Shown piece by piece: positions 9,275 through 28,008 of a stretch of DNA of 64,000 nt. The stretch lies in the NCBI RefSeq assembly GCF_902506535.1, contig NZ_LR733827.1:898805-962804 (forward strand). Direction: 5' to 3'. Under the pieces are notes generated by a model that saw nothing but the letters and a program-made list of their open reading frames with translations, was not told the origin of the DNA and searched no databases. Origin of the DNA: Pseudomonas sp. 8Z (lineage in GTDB: Bacteria; Pseudomonadota; Gammaproteobacteria; Pseudomonadales; Pseudomonadaceae). Both the position numbers and the translations under genes were made by a program. Each line of letters starts with the position of its first letter. The stretch's first letter is position 1.

Positions 9275-9744
9275 GCCTTGACCAGCAAGGCGACGGCGTG
9301 CACCGCAATGCCTTCCTCACGCCCGGTGAAACCGAGCTTCTCGGTGGTGGTGGCTTTGACGTTAACCTGATCCAACGCCACGCCGAGATCCTCGGCGATA
9401 CGCTCGCGCATCGTGTCGATATGCGGCGCCATTTTCGGTGCCTGGGCGATGATGGTGGCGTCGACATTGCCCACCGCATAACCCTTGCCACACACCAAGC
9501 CCATCACATGACGCAGCAGCACACGACTGTCGGCGCCCTTGAAGGTCGGATCGGTGTCGGGAAAGTGCTTACCGATATCACCCAGCGCCACCGCGCCGAG
9601 CAAGGCATCGCTCAGGGCATGCAGTAGCACGTCACCATCGGAATGGGCGACGAGGCCGAATTTATGGGGAATTCGCACGCCGCCGAGGGTGATGAAATCG
9701 CCTTCGCCGAAGCGGTGTACGTCATAGCCATGACCGATACGCAT
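9271..9744 (-). CDS. ispF: 2-C-methyl-D-erythritol 2,4-cyclodiphosphate synthase
   Basis: Methylerythritol-phosphate pathway enzyme that cyclises CDP-ME-2-phosphate. The 157-residue protein starts [13 protein letters not shown], which carries the metal ligands Asp8 and His10; the third ligand, His42, lies in [14 protein letters not shown]. The upstream extension of the frame to 9837 has no family match and runs through a repeat, so it was rejected. ispD lies 3.6 kb away here instead of being adjacent as in enterobacteria, the same split seen in P. aeruginosa. Confidence 0.96.
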   Translation of the reverse strand: MRIGHGYDVHRFGEGDFITLGGVRIPHKFGLVAHSDGDVLLHALSDALLGAVALGDIGKHFPDTDPTFKGADSRVLLRHVMGLVCGKGYAVGNVDATIIAQAPKMAPHIDTMRERIAEDLGVALDQVNVKATTTEKLGFTGREEGIAVHAVALLVKA

Positions 9745-9753
9745 AAAGAACAA

Positions 9754-9774
9754 CGCCCTGAAAAAGTCAGGGCG
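9754..9774 (-). terminator. Small hairpin between fghA and ispF
   Basis: CGCCCTGA and TCAGGGCG form an 8-bp perfect stem with a 5-nt A-rich loop, 10 bp upstream of the ispF start. It may end fghA transcription or shape the ispF leader. On the minus strand only a short T-containing tail follows, so termination is uncertain. Confidence 0.5.
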
Positions 9775-9796
9775 TGATTCTAACCGCATTGCCGAG

Positions 9797-9845
9797 TAGC
9801 CCGGATGAAATCCGGGAAATTCACCCGCGGATTTCATCTGGGCTA
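9797..9845. repeat. REP-type palindrome overlapping the fghA stop codon
   Basis: Two 18-bp arms (TAGCCCGGATGAAATCCG and its complement with one mismatch) are separated by 13 bp. The core GTAGCCCGGATG(A/C)AATCCGGGAA recurs near 55588 and 55702 in this window, so it is a dispersed repeat. The fghA stop codon TAG is part of the right arm. Confidence 0.8.
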
Positions 9846-10685
9846 AGACGACTGCAAAACTGCCGCGTGATGGCGCAGGTGATCATCGATAAAGCTGGCG
9901 ATGAAATAATAGCTGTGGTCATAGCCAGGCTGCATGCGCAGCGTCAGCGGGTGACCGGCCGCCTTGGCAGCCGCCTGCAATGCCTGCGGCTTGAGTTGGC
10001 CTTCGAGGAAGTCGTCACGGTCGCCCTGATCCACCAGGATCGGCAGCTTTTCGCTGGCCTCGGCGATCAGCACACTGGCATCCCACTCACGCCAGCGCGA
10101 GCGCTCTTCGCCCAGGTACAGCGAAAACGCCTTCTCACCCCAGGGGCAGTTCATCGGATTGCTAATTGGCGAGAACGCCGACACCGCCTGGTAACGCCCA
10201 GGGTTCTTCAGCGCGCAGATCAGCGCGCCATGGCCACCCATGGAGTGACCGGCGATGCCGCGCTTGTCCGAAACCGGGAAATTGGCCTCGATCAACGCTG
10301 GCAGCTCCTGCACCACGTAGTCGTACATGCGGTAGTGACGGGCGAACGGTTCTTGCGTCGCATTGACGTAGAAGCCGGCACCCAGGCCGAAGTCATAGGC
10401 GCCATTGGCATCATCGGCCACGCCTTCGCCGCGCGGGCTGGTATCCGGCGCGACGATGATCAACCCCAGTTCGGCTGCCATGCGCTGGGCACCAGCCTTC
10501 TGCATGAAGTTCTCATCGGTGCAGGTCAGGCCACTGAGCCAATACAGCACCGGCAGTTTGACGCCCTGCTCGGCCTGCGGCGGCAGGTAGACGGCGAACA
10601 CCATGTCGCAATTGAGGGTGGTGGAGCGATGGCGATAACGCTTGTGCCAGCCACCAAAACTCTTGTTGCTGGATACGATTTCCAT
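9843..10685 (-). CDS. fghA: S-formylglutathione hydrolase
   Basis: Serine esterase of 280 residues that hydrolyses S-formylglutathione to formate and glutathione, the second step of glutathione-dependent formaldehyde detoxification. The nucleophile Ser148 lies in [11 protein letters not shown]; candidate triad partners are the Asp in DQGDRDDFL and the His in [10 protein letters not shown]. The conserved [13 protein letters not shown] segment is at residues 48-60. It lies directly after adhC on the same strand. Its stop codon is embedded in a REP palindrome. Confidence 0.95.
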   Translation of the reverse strand: MEIVSSNKSFGGWHKRYRHRSTTLNCDMVFAVYLPPQAEQGVKLPVLYWLSGLTCTDENFMQKAGAQRMAAELGLIIVAPDTSPRGEGVADDANGAYDFGLGAGFYVNATQEPFARHYRMYDYVVQELPALIEANFPVSDKRGIAGHSMGGHGALICALKNPGRYQAVSAFSPISNPMNCPWGEKAFSLYLGEERSRWREWDASVLIAEASEKLPILVDQGDRDDFLEGQLKPQALQAAAKAAGHPLTLRMQPGYDHSYYFIASFIDDHLRHHAAVLQSS

Positions 10686-10699
10686 AAGGCCCTCCGGAC

Positions 10700-10743
10700 A
10701 GCGTCAAGCGGCAAGCAACGCGCTCCACTTGCAGCTTGACGCT
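10700..10743. repeat. Inverted repeat between adhC and fghA
   Basis: Perfect 10-bp arms AGCGTCAAGC/GCTTGACGCT flank a core that also pairs partly (GGCAAG with CTTGC). It belongs to the same style of GCAAGCTTGCAGC-rich intergenic repeat found before csdA and map. In the adhC-fghA message it would form a hairpin just ahead of the fghA ribosome-binding site. Confidence 0.65.
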
Positions 10744-10751
10744 TACGCTGG

Positions 10752-11882
<1,131 letters not shown>

Positions 11883-12003
11883 TTACGAAAAGTCCCCGCA
11901 GTCTAAAGCAAGGCCAAATGGAGATAGTTCTGCAAATATCAAAACATTATTGCCAAACAGGGATAATCTATCGCACTTGAACATGGCCACACAGGAGTCG
12001 ACG

Positions 12004-12891
12004 ATGAATCGCTGGGAAGGTATGGACGAGTTCGTCGCGGTGGCAGAGTGCGGTCAGTTCAGCGCTGCGGCCGAACGACTGGGGCTCTCCACCTCACAGG
12101 TCAGCCGCCAGGTGGCGCGCCTGGAGGAGCGTCTACAAAGTCGACTGTTCTACCGCAGCACCCGACGTGTCGCCCTGACAGAGGCGGGTCAGACCTTCCT
12201 GCAACACTGCCAGCGCCTGCAGGACGCGCGCGAAGAAGCGCTGCGCGCCGTCAGTGACCTAGGCGCCGAACCCAAGGGGTTACTACGCATGACCTGCGCC
12301 GTCGCCTACGGCGAGCGCTTCATCGTGCCGCTGGTCAACCAGTTCATGGCGCAACACCCTCAGTTGCGTGTAGAAATCGAACTGTCCAATCGCCAACTCG
12401 ACCTGCTGCACGAAGGGCTCGACCTGGCGATTCGCCTCGGCCGCCTGCAGGACTCACGGCTGGTCGCCGCGCGCCTGGCGCCACGGGTGATGTATCTGTG
12501 CGCGGCGCCGGACTATCTGCTGCACTACGGTCGCCCGCACTCGCTGTCCGAACTGTCGCGGCACAACTGCCTGATCGGCAGCAGCGAGCACTGGAACTTT
12601 GCCGAAAGCGGGCGAGAAACCCAGATCAGAGTGCAAGGCAACTGGCGCTGCAACAGTGGTCAAGCCGTGCTGGATGCGGCGCTGCGCGGTTTCGGCTTGT
12701 GCCAGCTCCCCGACTATTACGTGTTGCCGCACCTGCGCAGCGGTGCCCTTATTTCATTGCTCGAGCAACACCAGCCACCCAACACGGCAGTCTGGGCGAT
12801 CTATCCGCAACAGCGTCACCTGTCGCCCAAGGTGCGGCAGCTCGTCGACCACCTCAAGCATGGCCTCGTCGAGTTTCCCGAATACGCCTGA
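12004..12891 (+). CDS. gfnR: LysR-family regulator, GfnR-like
   Basis: DNA-binding activator/repressor of 295 residues with an N-terminal winged helix-turn-helix (FSAAAERLGLSTSQVSRQVARLE) and a periplasmic-binding-protein-like effector domain. The start chosen (MNRWEGMDEF) follows ACAGGAG; the open frame extends further upstream but into adhC leader sequence. It is divergent from adhC-fghA, like the P. aeruginosa regulator of glutathione-dependent formaldehyde neutralisation (GfnR). The target and inducer are inferred from this position, not from the protein. Confidence 0.8.
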   Translation: MNRWEGMDEFVAVAECGQFSAAAERLGLSTSQVSRQVARLEERLQSRLFYRSTRRVALTEAGQTFLQHCQRLQDAREEALRAVSDLGAEPKGLLRMTCAVAYGERFIVPLVNQFMAQHPQLRVEIELSNRQLDLLHEGLDLAIRLGRLQDSRLVAARLAPRVMYLCAAPDYLLHYGRPHSLSELSRHNCLIGSSEHWNFAESGRETQIRVQGNWRCNSGQAVLDAALRGFGLCQLPDYYVLPHLRSGALISLLEQHQPPNTAVWAIYPQQRHLSPKVRQLVDHLKHGLVEFPEYA

Positions 12892-12958
12892 GAGCGACGG
12901 GCAACAGATTGTCACAGCCAGGCGGGAACCCCAGGCTTCAGTTGCGGCCAGAATGAGT

Positions 12959-12978
12959 GATACCGTCGAAACGGTATC
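12959..12978 (+). promoter_or_regulatory. Perfect hairpin upstream of the HPF-like gene
   Basis: GATACCGT-CGAA-ACGGTATC forms an 8-bp stem closed by a CGAA tetraloop. It lies 28 bp before the next start codon and 68 bp after the LysR gene. No T-run follows, so a leader structure or operator seems as likely as a terminator. Confidence 0.5.
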
Positions 12979-13006
12979 GTCTTCACCGAAACCGGAGGTA
13001 AGCGCT

Positions 13007-13321
13007 ATGCAAGTCATGGTCAACAGCGACAACCACATTCACGGTTCTGCGGCATTGGCGGACAAGGTGCGGGGTCGCGTGCTACTCAAGCTCAAACGTT
13101 TCGAGGATCACCTGACTCGAATCGAGCTGCACTTCAACGACGAGAACAGTCACAAAGGCGGCGGCCTGGACAAGCGCTGCCAAGCAGAAGCACGGCTAAA
13201 AGGGCGTGATCCGGTTTCGGTGAGTCATAACGGTGACAACCTCGAACAGGCACTGGAAGGCGCCATGGACAAACTCGGCACAGTGCTTGAACGCAACCTC
13301 AGCCGCCATCGCCAGAACTGA
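13007..13321 (+). CDS. HPF/RaiA-like ribosome-associated protein
   Basis: Small protein of 104 residues resembling the S30AE (hibernation promoting factor/YfiA) family, for example HFNDENSHKGGGLDKRCQAEARLKG and SVSHNGDNLEQALEGAMDKL. Such proteins bind the small ribosomal subunit in stationary phase. It is distinct from the rpoN-linked hpf, which is not in this window. The start is supported by GGAGGTAAGCGCT ahead of ATG; an open frame to 12599 overlaps the LysR gene and is rejected. The exact function is inferred. Confidence 0.75.
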   Translation: MQVMVNSDNHIHGSAALADKVRGRVLLKLKRFEDHLTRIELHFNDENSHKGGGLDKRCQAEARLKGRDPVSVSHNGDNLEQALEGAMDKLGTVLERNLSRHRQN

Positions 13322-13324
13322 TCG

Positions 13325-14029
13325 TCACTGCGCGCTGCGCCCGGCCCACGCCAGGCGCAGCCACTGCAAATCTTCCGGGCGTGTGACCTTGAGGTTATCC
13401 GCACGCCCCTCGACCAAACGCGGCGCCAGCCCAGCCCACTCGATAGCCGAAGCCTCATCGGTGATTGCTGCTCCGACTGCCAACGCGTCGCCAAGGGCTT
13501 GCCGTAGTGCCCCCAAACGAAACATCTGCGGCGTGTAGGCCTGCCAAATCACGGCACGATCAACCGTCTGCACCACACGACCAGCCGCATCAGCCTGCTT
13601 GAGGGTATCGCGCGCTGGCACAGCCAGCAGGCCACCAACAGGATCTGTCGCCAGAACATCAAGCAAACAATCAAGGTCGCTGCGAGCCAGGTTCGGCCGC
13701 GCGGCATCGTGCACCAGAACCCAATCTGCTTCATCCGCACCGGCCTGTTGCAGCGCCTGCAACCCAGCTAGCACCGAATCAGCACGCTCACGCCCACCAT
13801 TGGCACGATGAATAAGCGGATTGGCCGCCGACGCCAGAGCCGGCCAGAAAGGGTCATCCTCAGCCAGGCAGACCACAACACCGAGCAGGTCGGGATGATC
13901 GAGAAAGCAATCGAGGGAATGTTCGAGAATGCAGCGCCCGGCGACTTCCAGGTACTGCTTGGGCCGGTCGGCGGCCATACGCGCACCAATACCGGCGGCA
14001 GGAATCACCAGCCAGAAGGGAGCACTCAT
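13325..14029 (-). CDS. ispD: 2-C-methyl-D-erythritol 4-phosphate cytidylyltransferase
   Basis: Third enzyme of the methylerythritol-phosphate isoprenoid pathway; joins CTP and MEP. The 234-residue protein has the nucleotidyltransferase loop VIPAAGIGARMAADRPKQY at the N-terminus and the conserved VHDAARPNL segment in the middle. Its start overlaps the end of ftsB by 4 bp, so the two are coupled. It ends 3 bp from the convergent HPF-like gene. Confidence 0.96.
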   Translation of the reverse strand: MSAPFWLVIPAAGIGARMAADRPKQYLEVAGRCILEHSLDCFLDHPDLLGVVVCLAEDDPFWPALASAANPLIHRANGGRERADSVLAGLQALQQAGADEADWVLVHDAARPNLARSDLDCLLDVLATDPVGGLLAVPARDTLKQADAAGRVVQTVDRAVIWQAYTPQMFRLGALRQALGDALAVGAAITDEASAIEWAGLAPRLVEGRADNLKVTRPEDLQWLRLAWAGRSAQ

Positions 14030-14304
14030 TTCGTCAGCAGATAGAGGGTTTCGCCCTCTTTGACCATGCCCAGCTCCTGCCGCGCACGCTCTTCGACGGT
14101 CTCCATGCCACGCTTGAGCTCCATCACCTCGGCCTCAAGGATACGGTTGCGCTCCAGCAGACGCTCGTTCTCGCCCTTCTGCTCGGCAATCTGCTGCTGC
14201 AGACGACTGACGTGCGCCAGACTGCCCTCGCCCCCCCACAGACGATACTGCAGGCCAGCCAGCATTAGGATCAGCACGATAAACAGCCAGTAGGGGCTAC
14301 GCAT
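14026..14304 (-). CDS. ftsB: Cell division protein FtsB
   Basis: Bitopic inner-membrane divisome protein of 92 residues that complexes with FtsL and FtsQ. One transmembrane segment (YWLFIVLILMLAGLQY) is followed by a coiled coil with regular Leu/Glu spacing (RLQQQIAEQKGENERLLERN) and the family end ERARQELGMVKEGETLY. The start MRSPYWL fits the usual length; in-frame ATGs up to 16 codons upstream exist, but none has a clear ribosome-binding site. It lies between eno and ispD as in most gamma-proteobacteria. Confidence 0.92.
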   Translation of the reverse strand: MRSPYWLFIVLILMLAGLQYRLWGGEGSLAHVSRLQQQIAEQKGENERLLERNRILEAEVMELKRGMETVEERARQELGMVKEGETLYLLTK

Positions 14305-14471
14305 GGAGCGGCTCGCGGTTTGAGTCATCGGCATGGTAGGGGCTGCGGTCATGCTTGAAAAGGAGCCGGCTGATGGGTGACATGGGTTTTAAGGTTCTGC
14401 ATCCGTGCAAGGGTTCCCGGAAATCGACGAAACGACGATGAAAAAGGCCATATCAACAATGGCACAGCCCT

Positions 14472-14521
14472 TGTAGGAGCGGCTTCAGCCGCGACAGATC
14501 GCGGATAAATCCGCTCCTACA
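14472..14521. repeat. REP palindrome upstream of ftsB
   Basis: TGTAGGAGCGG and CCGCTCCTACA form perfect 11-bp outer arms; GCGA/TCGC pairing continues inside. This is a typical Pseudomonas REP core (GTAGGAGCGGCTTCAGCCGCGA), related to the copies near 51150 and 57347. Confidence 0.85.
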
Positions 14522-14548
14522 TGCAGCACCAGCGCTGGAGCCGCCACG

Positions 14549-14571
14549 AAAAAGGGCGACTTGCGTCGCCC
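14549..14571 (-). terminator. Intrinsic terminator, probably for eno
   Basis: On the minus strand GGGCGAC-GCAA-GTCGCCC is followed by TTTTT. It lies about 260 bp beyond the eno stop codon. The distance is explained by a structured repeat-like element lying between gene and terminator. Confidence 0.8.
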
Positions 14572-14585
14572 ATTTTCAGACTAGA

Positions 14586-14831
14586 ACGATCTCGCGAGCT
14601 AGAGACCTACAAGGCGCAACGACCAACGGGAGTAACAGCCGAAGGCTGGCCCGAAGGGTGAGCGCCAGCGAATCAAACAGGCGAGGAACGGTCGGAGTCG
14701 CGCTCGACTTTACTGAAGTAAATGAGCATTACTCGTTTCACTCGCCCTTCGGGCCGTCCTCTGGACGTTCAGTGACAAGTCACTGTCCGAGCCTGTTTTT
14801 AACGCAGTAGGGCCGACGCGCAGCAGATCGT
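14586..14831. repeat. Structured ~246-bp element with short terminal inverted repeats, function unknown
   Basis: The segment begins and ends with inverted ACGATCT, the right end 3 bp after the eno stop. Inside are 15-nt arms pairing 14648-14662 with 14741-14755 (one G-U), 8-nt arms pairing 14675-14682 with 14791-14798, and local hairpins CAGCC-GAA-GGCTG and CAGTGA-CAAG-TCACTG. The two long-range pairings cross, so they would form a pseudoknot or alternative folds. It has no credible coding frame. It may be a non-autonomous mobile repeat or a structured RNA in the eno 3' region. I do not recognise its family with certainty. Confidence 0.55.
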
Positions 14832-14834
14832 GAC

Positions 14835-16214
<1,380 letters not shown>

Positions 16215-16265
16215 CTAAAGTCCGAGAATTGTTTCGGGGCGGCACTGTACCGGATTGCGACGACT

Positions 16266-20211
<3,946 letters not shown>

Positions 20212-20287
20212 AAGCCAAGCCTAAACCGTTGCATACGCGAGAGCATCTTCAAGCCACCCTCCCAACCTGGATATAGCGCAGAAACGA

Positions 20288-20309
20288 CAACGGGCCCGAA
20301 GGCCCGTTG
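20288..20309 (-). terminator. Terminator-like hairpin after accA
   Basis: CAACGGGCC, a 4-nt loop and GGCCCGTTG form a perfect 9-bp stem 21 bp beyond the accA stop. The tail (TCGTTTC on the minus strand) is short, so read-through into tilS is likely. Confidence 0.65.
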
Positions 20310-20330
20310 CAAAACGACGCGACAAAGCAA

Positions 20331-21281
20331 TCAGGCGATGCCATAGCTCATCAGGCGATCATAGCGACGCTTGAGCAGTGCATCGGTGTCGTGCTTCTGC
20401 AGGCTGGCCAGTTGCTTGGTCAACGCCTGACGGATCGACTCGGAAGCAGCAGCCGGGTCGCGATGAGCGCCACCTAGCGGCTCGGCGATAACTTGATCGA
20501 CAATACCCAGGTCTTTCAGACGCTCAGCGGTGATGCCCATGGCTTCAGCCGCATCCGGCGCCTTCTCGGCGGTGCGCCAGAGAATCGAAGCGCAACCTTC
20601 CGGGGAAATAACCGAGTAGGTGGAGTACTGCAGCATATTCAGTTGGTCGCAGACGCCGATGGCCAACGCACCGCCGGAACCACCTTCACCGATAACAGTG
20701 GCGATGATCGGCGTTTTCAGACGAGCCATCACGCGCAGGTTCCAGGCGATGGCCTCGCTCTGGCCACGCTCCTCGGCATCGATACCCGGATAAGCACCGG
20801 GCGTATCGATGAAGGTGAGAATCGGCATCTTGAAGCGCTCAGCCATTTCCATCAGGCGGCAAGCCTTGCGATAGCCCTCAGGGCGCGGCATACCGAAGTT
20901 GCGGCGCACCTTCTCACGGACTTCGCGGCCCTTCTGGTGACCAATGACCATAACCGGTTGGTCACCCAGACGTGCCACACCGCCGACAATAGCGGCGTCA
21001 TCGGAGAAGTGACGATCACCGTGCAACTCATCGAACTCGGTGAAGATGTGCTGGATGTAATCCAGGGTGTAGGGGCGGCGCGGGTGACGCGCAAGTTGGG
21101 CGATCTGCCAGCTAGTCAAATTGCCGAAGATGCTTTCGGTCAGTGCGCTGCTCTTGTCTTGCAGACGAGCGATCTCGTCACCAATGTTCAGCGCGTTGTC
21201 ATTACCAACCAGGCGTAGCTCTTCGATCTTGGCTTGCAGGTCGGCGATCGGCTGTTCGAAATCGAGGAAATTCGGGTTCAT
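20331..21281 (-). CDS. accA: Acetyl-CoA carboxylase carboxyltransferase subunit alpha
   Basis: Alpha subunit of the carboxyltransferase that makes malonyl-CoA for fatty-acid synthesis. The 316-residue protein begins [21 protein letters not shown]. It contains the crotonase-type carboxyltransferase core ([35 protein letters not shown]). The start was chosen to match family length; nine codons of upstream open frame lack similarity. It follows dnaE, as in many gamma-proteobacteria. Confidence 0.97.
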   Translation of the reverse strand: MNPNFLDFEQPIADLQAKIEELRLVGNDNALNIGDEIARLQDKSSALTESIFGNLTSWQIAQLARHPRRPYTLDYIQHIFTEFDELHGDRHFSDDAAIVGGVARLGDQPVMVIGHQKGREVREKVRRNFGMPRPEGYRKACRLMEMAERFKMPILTFIDTPGAYPGIDAEERGQSEAIAWNLRVMARLKTPIIATVIGEGGSGGALAIGVCDQLNMLQYSTYSVISPEGCASILWRTAEKAPDAAEAMGITAERLKDLGIVDQVIAEPLGGAHRDPAAASESIRQALTKQLASLQKHDTDALLKRRYDRLMSYGIA

Positions 21282-21407
21282 AGTCATCCGTCTTGCGTCG
21301 ACGGCCAAGTGGCCGGGGAGCTGTATCCATATGGCGCCTTACCTTACGGGATGCGGCGCTGCGGGTCGAATCTGCCGTGCGAAGAGAGAGCAAGCCCTCT
21401 TCTCGCA

Positions 21408-24941
<3,534 letters not shown>

Positions 24942-25013
24942 GAGGCGGCCTTGCAGATGAAAACGACAAAGCGCGGATTGTAGCCTAAGCGGGTCTGGCT
25001 TAGGGCCAGAGGT

Positions 25014-25610
25014 TCAGACTTCGAGCAGTGCCCGCACAGGAGCGAAAGAACGGCGATGAATCGGCGTCGGCCCCAGGCGTTTGAGCGCTTCAAGATGCAC
25101 GGGCGTGGGGTAGCCCTTGTGACCGGCGATGCCATAGCCGGGATAGAGCCGATCCATCTCGACCATCTCGCGATCACGACTGACCTTGGCCAGGATCGAA
25201 GCGGCGGCGATGGCCGGCACCCGACTATCACCTTTGACCACCGGGGCGCTGGGCACCGCCAGTTTTGGACAACGGTTGCCGTCGATCAGCGCCAGTTTCG
25301 GCGTCACGCTCAAGCCTTCGACGGCGCGCTGCATCGCCAACATGGTGGCATGCAGGATATTCAGGCGGTCGATCTCATCCACCTCGGCACGAGCGATGCA
25401 CCAGGCCAGAGCCTTCTCGCGAATTTCGTCGAACAGCGCTTCACGACGCGCCTCGCTGAGTTTCTTCGAGTCGTTCAGGCCGACAATCGGTCGCGACGGA
25501 TCGAGAATCACCGCCGCCGTCACCACAGCGCCGCAGAGCGGGCCGCGGCCGACTTCGTCGACACCGGCGACCAGCTCTTCAACCAGAGTGAAATCCAGAC
25601 CGAGCTGCAT
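25014..25610 (-). CDS. rnhB: Ribonuclease HII
   Basis: Cleaves RNA in RNA-DNA hybrids and single ribonucleotides in DNA. The 198-residue protein has the active-site segment [20 protein letters not shown] with the Asp-Glu pair, and later [10 protein letters not shown]. Its start codon overlaps the lpxB stop as TGATG, so it is coupled to the lipid A operon. Confidence 0.96.
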   Translation of the reverse strand: MQLGLDFTLVEELVAGVDEVGRGPLCGAVVTAAVILDPSRPIVGLNDSKKLSEARREALFDEIREKALAWCIARAEVDEIDRLNILHATMLAMQRAVEGLSVTPKLALIDGNRCPKLAVPSAPVVKGDSRVPAIAAASILAKVSRDREMVEMDRLYPGYGIAGHKGYPTPVHLEALKRLGPTPIHRRSFAPVRALLEV

Positions 25611-26743
25611 CAGCCACGCCCCACCAGCTTGAGTACCGCCTCGGCGGCCGAGACCGAGGCATCACGGCGCAGGGCACGGTGAATCACATCGAAGCCCTCG
25701 GTCTGCACCTGACCGCCATCAATCAGCGGCGCAATGGTCTGGGCCAGCGCATCGGCAGTCGCAGCATCCTGGATGAGCTCAGGCACCAGTAAACGCTCGG
25801 CCAACAAGTTGGGCAACGAGATATAGGGGCTTTTCACCAAGCGCTTGAGAATCCGATAGGTCATAGGCGCCACGCGGTACGCCACCACCATGGGGCGCTT
25901 GAACAGCAGCGCCTCCAATGTCGCAGTCCCCGAAGCGATAAGCACCGCATCACAGGCTGCCAACGCCTCATGGGAACGGCCATTGAGCAGGGTTAGCGGT
26001 AAGTCGCGATTGACCAACATCTGCTCTAGCTGCTCACGTCGCTCCGGCGTGGCACAAGGCAGCAAGAAGCGAATACCTGGGCGCAACGCGCGCAAGCGAA
26101 TCGCAGCATCGAGAAACAGCTCACCCAGCCGTGCCACTTCGCCACCGCGACTCCCCGGCATCAGGGCAACCACAGACTCGTCCAACGGCAGATCCAGAAC
26201 CTCGCGTGCAGCGGCACGGTCAGCCTGTTGCGGGATGGCATCGGCCAGCGGATGCCCGACGAAGCGTACCGGGACCTGATGCTCGTCGTAGAACTGCGCC
26301 TCGAAGGGAAACAGAGTCAGCATCAGGTCGCAGGCTTCACGAATCTTCAGCACGCGTTTTTGCCGCCACGCCCACACCGACGGGCTGACGTAATGCACGG
26401 TTTTGATCCCGGCATGGCGCAGCTTGAGCTCCAACCCCAAATTGAAGTCGGGCGCGTCGATACCGATGAATACGTCAGGCTGTGCAGCGATCAGATCGCG
26501 CGCCAACTGGCGGCGACGCCCCAACAGCTCGAACAGACGACCGAGCACCTCGACCAAGCCCATGACAGCCAGGCGCTCCATGGGGAAATAGGATTTCAGG
26601 CCCTCAGCTTCCATACGCGCACCACCAACGCCGATGAACTCGACATCCGGGTGACGTAATTTGATGGCCTGCATAAGGCCAGCGCCGAGAATATCGCCGG
26701 ACGCCTCACCGGCAACCAGTGCGACGCGAAGAGGTCTAGTCAT
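25610..26743 (-). CDS. lpxB: Lipid-A-disaccharide synthase
   Basis: GT19 glycosyltransferase of 377 residues that joins UDP-2,3-diacylglucosamine and lipid X to form the lipid A disaccharide. The N-terminus [18 protein letters not shown] is the family signature; [10 protein letters not shown] and [16 protein letters not shown] are further conserved blocks. It lies 5 bp after lpxA in the lpxD-fabZ-lpxA-lpxB order. Confidence 0.97.
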   Translation of the reverse strand: MTRPLRVALVAGEASGDILGAGLMQAIKLRHPDVEFIGVGGARMEAEGLKSYFPMERLAVMGLVEVLGRLFELLGRRRQLARDLIAAQPDVFIGIDAPDFNLGLELKLRHAGIKTVHYVSPSVWAWRQKRVLKIREACDLMLTLFPFEAQFYDEHQVPVRFVGHPLADAIPQQADRAAAREVLDLPLDESVVALMPGSRGGEVARLGELFLDAAIRLRALRPGIRFLLPCATPERREQLEQMLVNRDLPLTLLNGRSHEALAACDAVLIASGTATLEALLFKRPMVVAYRVAPMTYRILKRLVKSPYISLPNLLAERLLVPELIQDAATADALAQTIAPLIDGGQVQTEGFDVIHRALRRDASVSAAEAVLKLVGRG

Positions 26744-26748
26744 GGGAA

Positions 26749-27525
26749 TCAGCGAGTAATGCCGCGCGTGGAGGCCTGAATGGAGTCACGAAATATCGCG
26801 ACCTCCGGAAACTGAGCCGCAGACTCGGCCAGCTCGGCGAGCGCTTGCTCGACGGTCAAGCCTTGGCGGTAGACCAGCTTGTAACCTTTGCGCAGAGCGG
26901 AAATGGCCTCGGCGGAAAAACCACGACGGCGCATACCTTCGAAATTCATGCTGCGCGCTTGAGCAGGATTGCCGAAGACGGTGACGAACGCAGGCACATC
27001 CTTACCAATGGCGGTACCCATACCAGAAAAGCTGTGCGCGCCAATGCGGCAGAACTGATGCACCAAGGTGTAACCAGACAAGATCGCCCAGTCATCAACC
27101 CATACGTGCCCAGCCAGCGCGGTGTTGTTGACTAGGATGCAGTGATTGCCGATGACGCTGTCATGGCCAATATGGGCATAGGCCATGATCAGGTTATGGT
27201 CACCGATGGTCGTTTCACTGCGATCTTGCACGGTGCCACGATGAATCGTGACACCCTCACGAATCACGTTGTGATCGCCAATCACCAGGCGCGTAGGCTC
27301 ACCCTTGTACTTCAGATCAGGCGTATCTTCGCCGACCGAAGAGAACTGATAGAGGCGATTGTGCTTGCCAATCACAGTCGGCCCCTTGAGCACCACGTGC
27401 GGGCCGATCACCGTACCCTCGCCGATTTCCACATCGGCCCCGACAATGCTCCACGGGCCGACGACTACGTCGTCAGCCAGCTTGGCACTGGGGTCGATGA
27501 TGGCGCGAGGGTCAATTGAACTCAT
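26749..27525 (-). CDS. lpxA: UDP-N-acetylglucosamine acyltransferase
   Basis: First step of lipid A synthesis: transfers 3-hydroxyacyl from ACP to UDP-GlcNAc. The 258-residue protein is a left-handed beta-helix built from hexapeptide repeats (for example [20 protein letters not shown]) with the conserved [16 protein letters not shown] segment holding the catalytic His. A helical C-terminal tail binds ACP. The start overlaps the fabZ stop by 4 bp. Confidence 0.97.
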   Translation of the reverse strand: MSSIDPRAIIDPSAKLADDVVVGPWSIVGADVEIGEGTVIGPHVVLKGPTVIGKHNRLYQFSSVGEDTPDLKYKGEPTRLVIGDHNVIREGVTIHRGTVQDRSETTIGDHNLIMAYAHIGHDSVIGNHCILVNNTALAGHVWVDDWAILSGYTLVHQFCRIGAHSFSGMGTAIGKDVPAFVTVFGNPAQARSMNFEGMRRRGFSAEAISALRKGYKLVYRQGLTVEQALAELAESAAQFPEVAIFRDSIQASTRGITR

Positions 27526-27962
27526 AGCTTGCGTTCCGCACAGATGATCTCAGCGGAGCATACTTCCTTGCCGTCAACAGTGGCACGGCACTCGAATTTC
27601 CAGATGCTGCGCCGGTCACTCAGGTACTTGGCCTCCAGGGTGAGCTGGTCACCCGGCAGAACCGGCGAGCGGAAGCGCAGCTTGTCCGAACCGACGAAGT
27701 AATACAGCGTGCCATCGGCCGGTTTTACGCCCATCATTTTGAAGCCAAGGATACCGGCAGCCTGCGCCATAGCCTCGATGATCAGAACACCCGGCATGAT
27801 CGGATGTTCAGGGAAGTGCCCGTTGAAGAACGGCTCATTGATGCTGACATTCTTATAGGCGCGAATCTGCTTGCCTTCGACGTCCAGGTCCACCACACGA
27901 TCCACCAGCAGGAAAGGATAGCGGTGCGGCAAATATTCACGAATTTCGTTAATGTCCATCAT
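27522..27962 (-). CDS. fabZ: 3-hydroxyacyl-[acyl-carrier-protein] dehydratase FabZ
   Basis: Hot-dog-fold dehydratase of fatty-acid elongation, 146 residues. The active-site His lies in [19 protein letters not shown] and the catalytic Glu in [11 protein letters not shown]. It stands between lpxD and lpxA, where it balances membrane phospholipid and lipid A synthesis from the shared hydroxyacyl-ACP pool. Confidence 0.97.
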   Translation of the reverse strand: MMDINEIREYLPHRYPFLLVDRVVDLDVEGKQIRAYKNVSINEPFFNGHFPEHPIMPGVLIIEAMAQAAGILGFKMMGVKPADGTLYYFVGSDKLRFRSPVLPGDQLTLEAKYLSDRRSIWKFECRATVDGKEVCSAEIICAERKL

Positions 27963-28008
27963 GTCCGGTTAAGCCTTAAGAAAAGAAAAGAGCACGGCCA
28001 CGCCTTGC

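Noticed and set aside
14581..14834. Possible small gene downstream of eno
   Set aside because: All frames are short and broken by stops; pairing of distant arms suggests structure, not coding.
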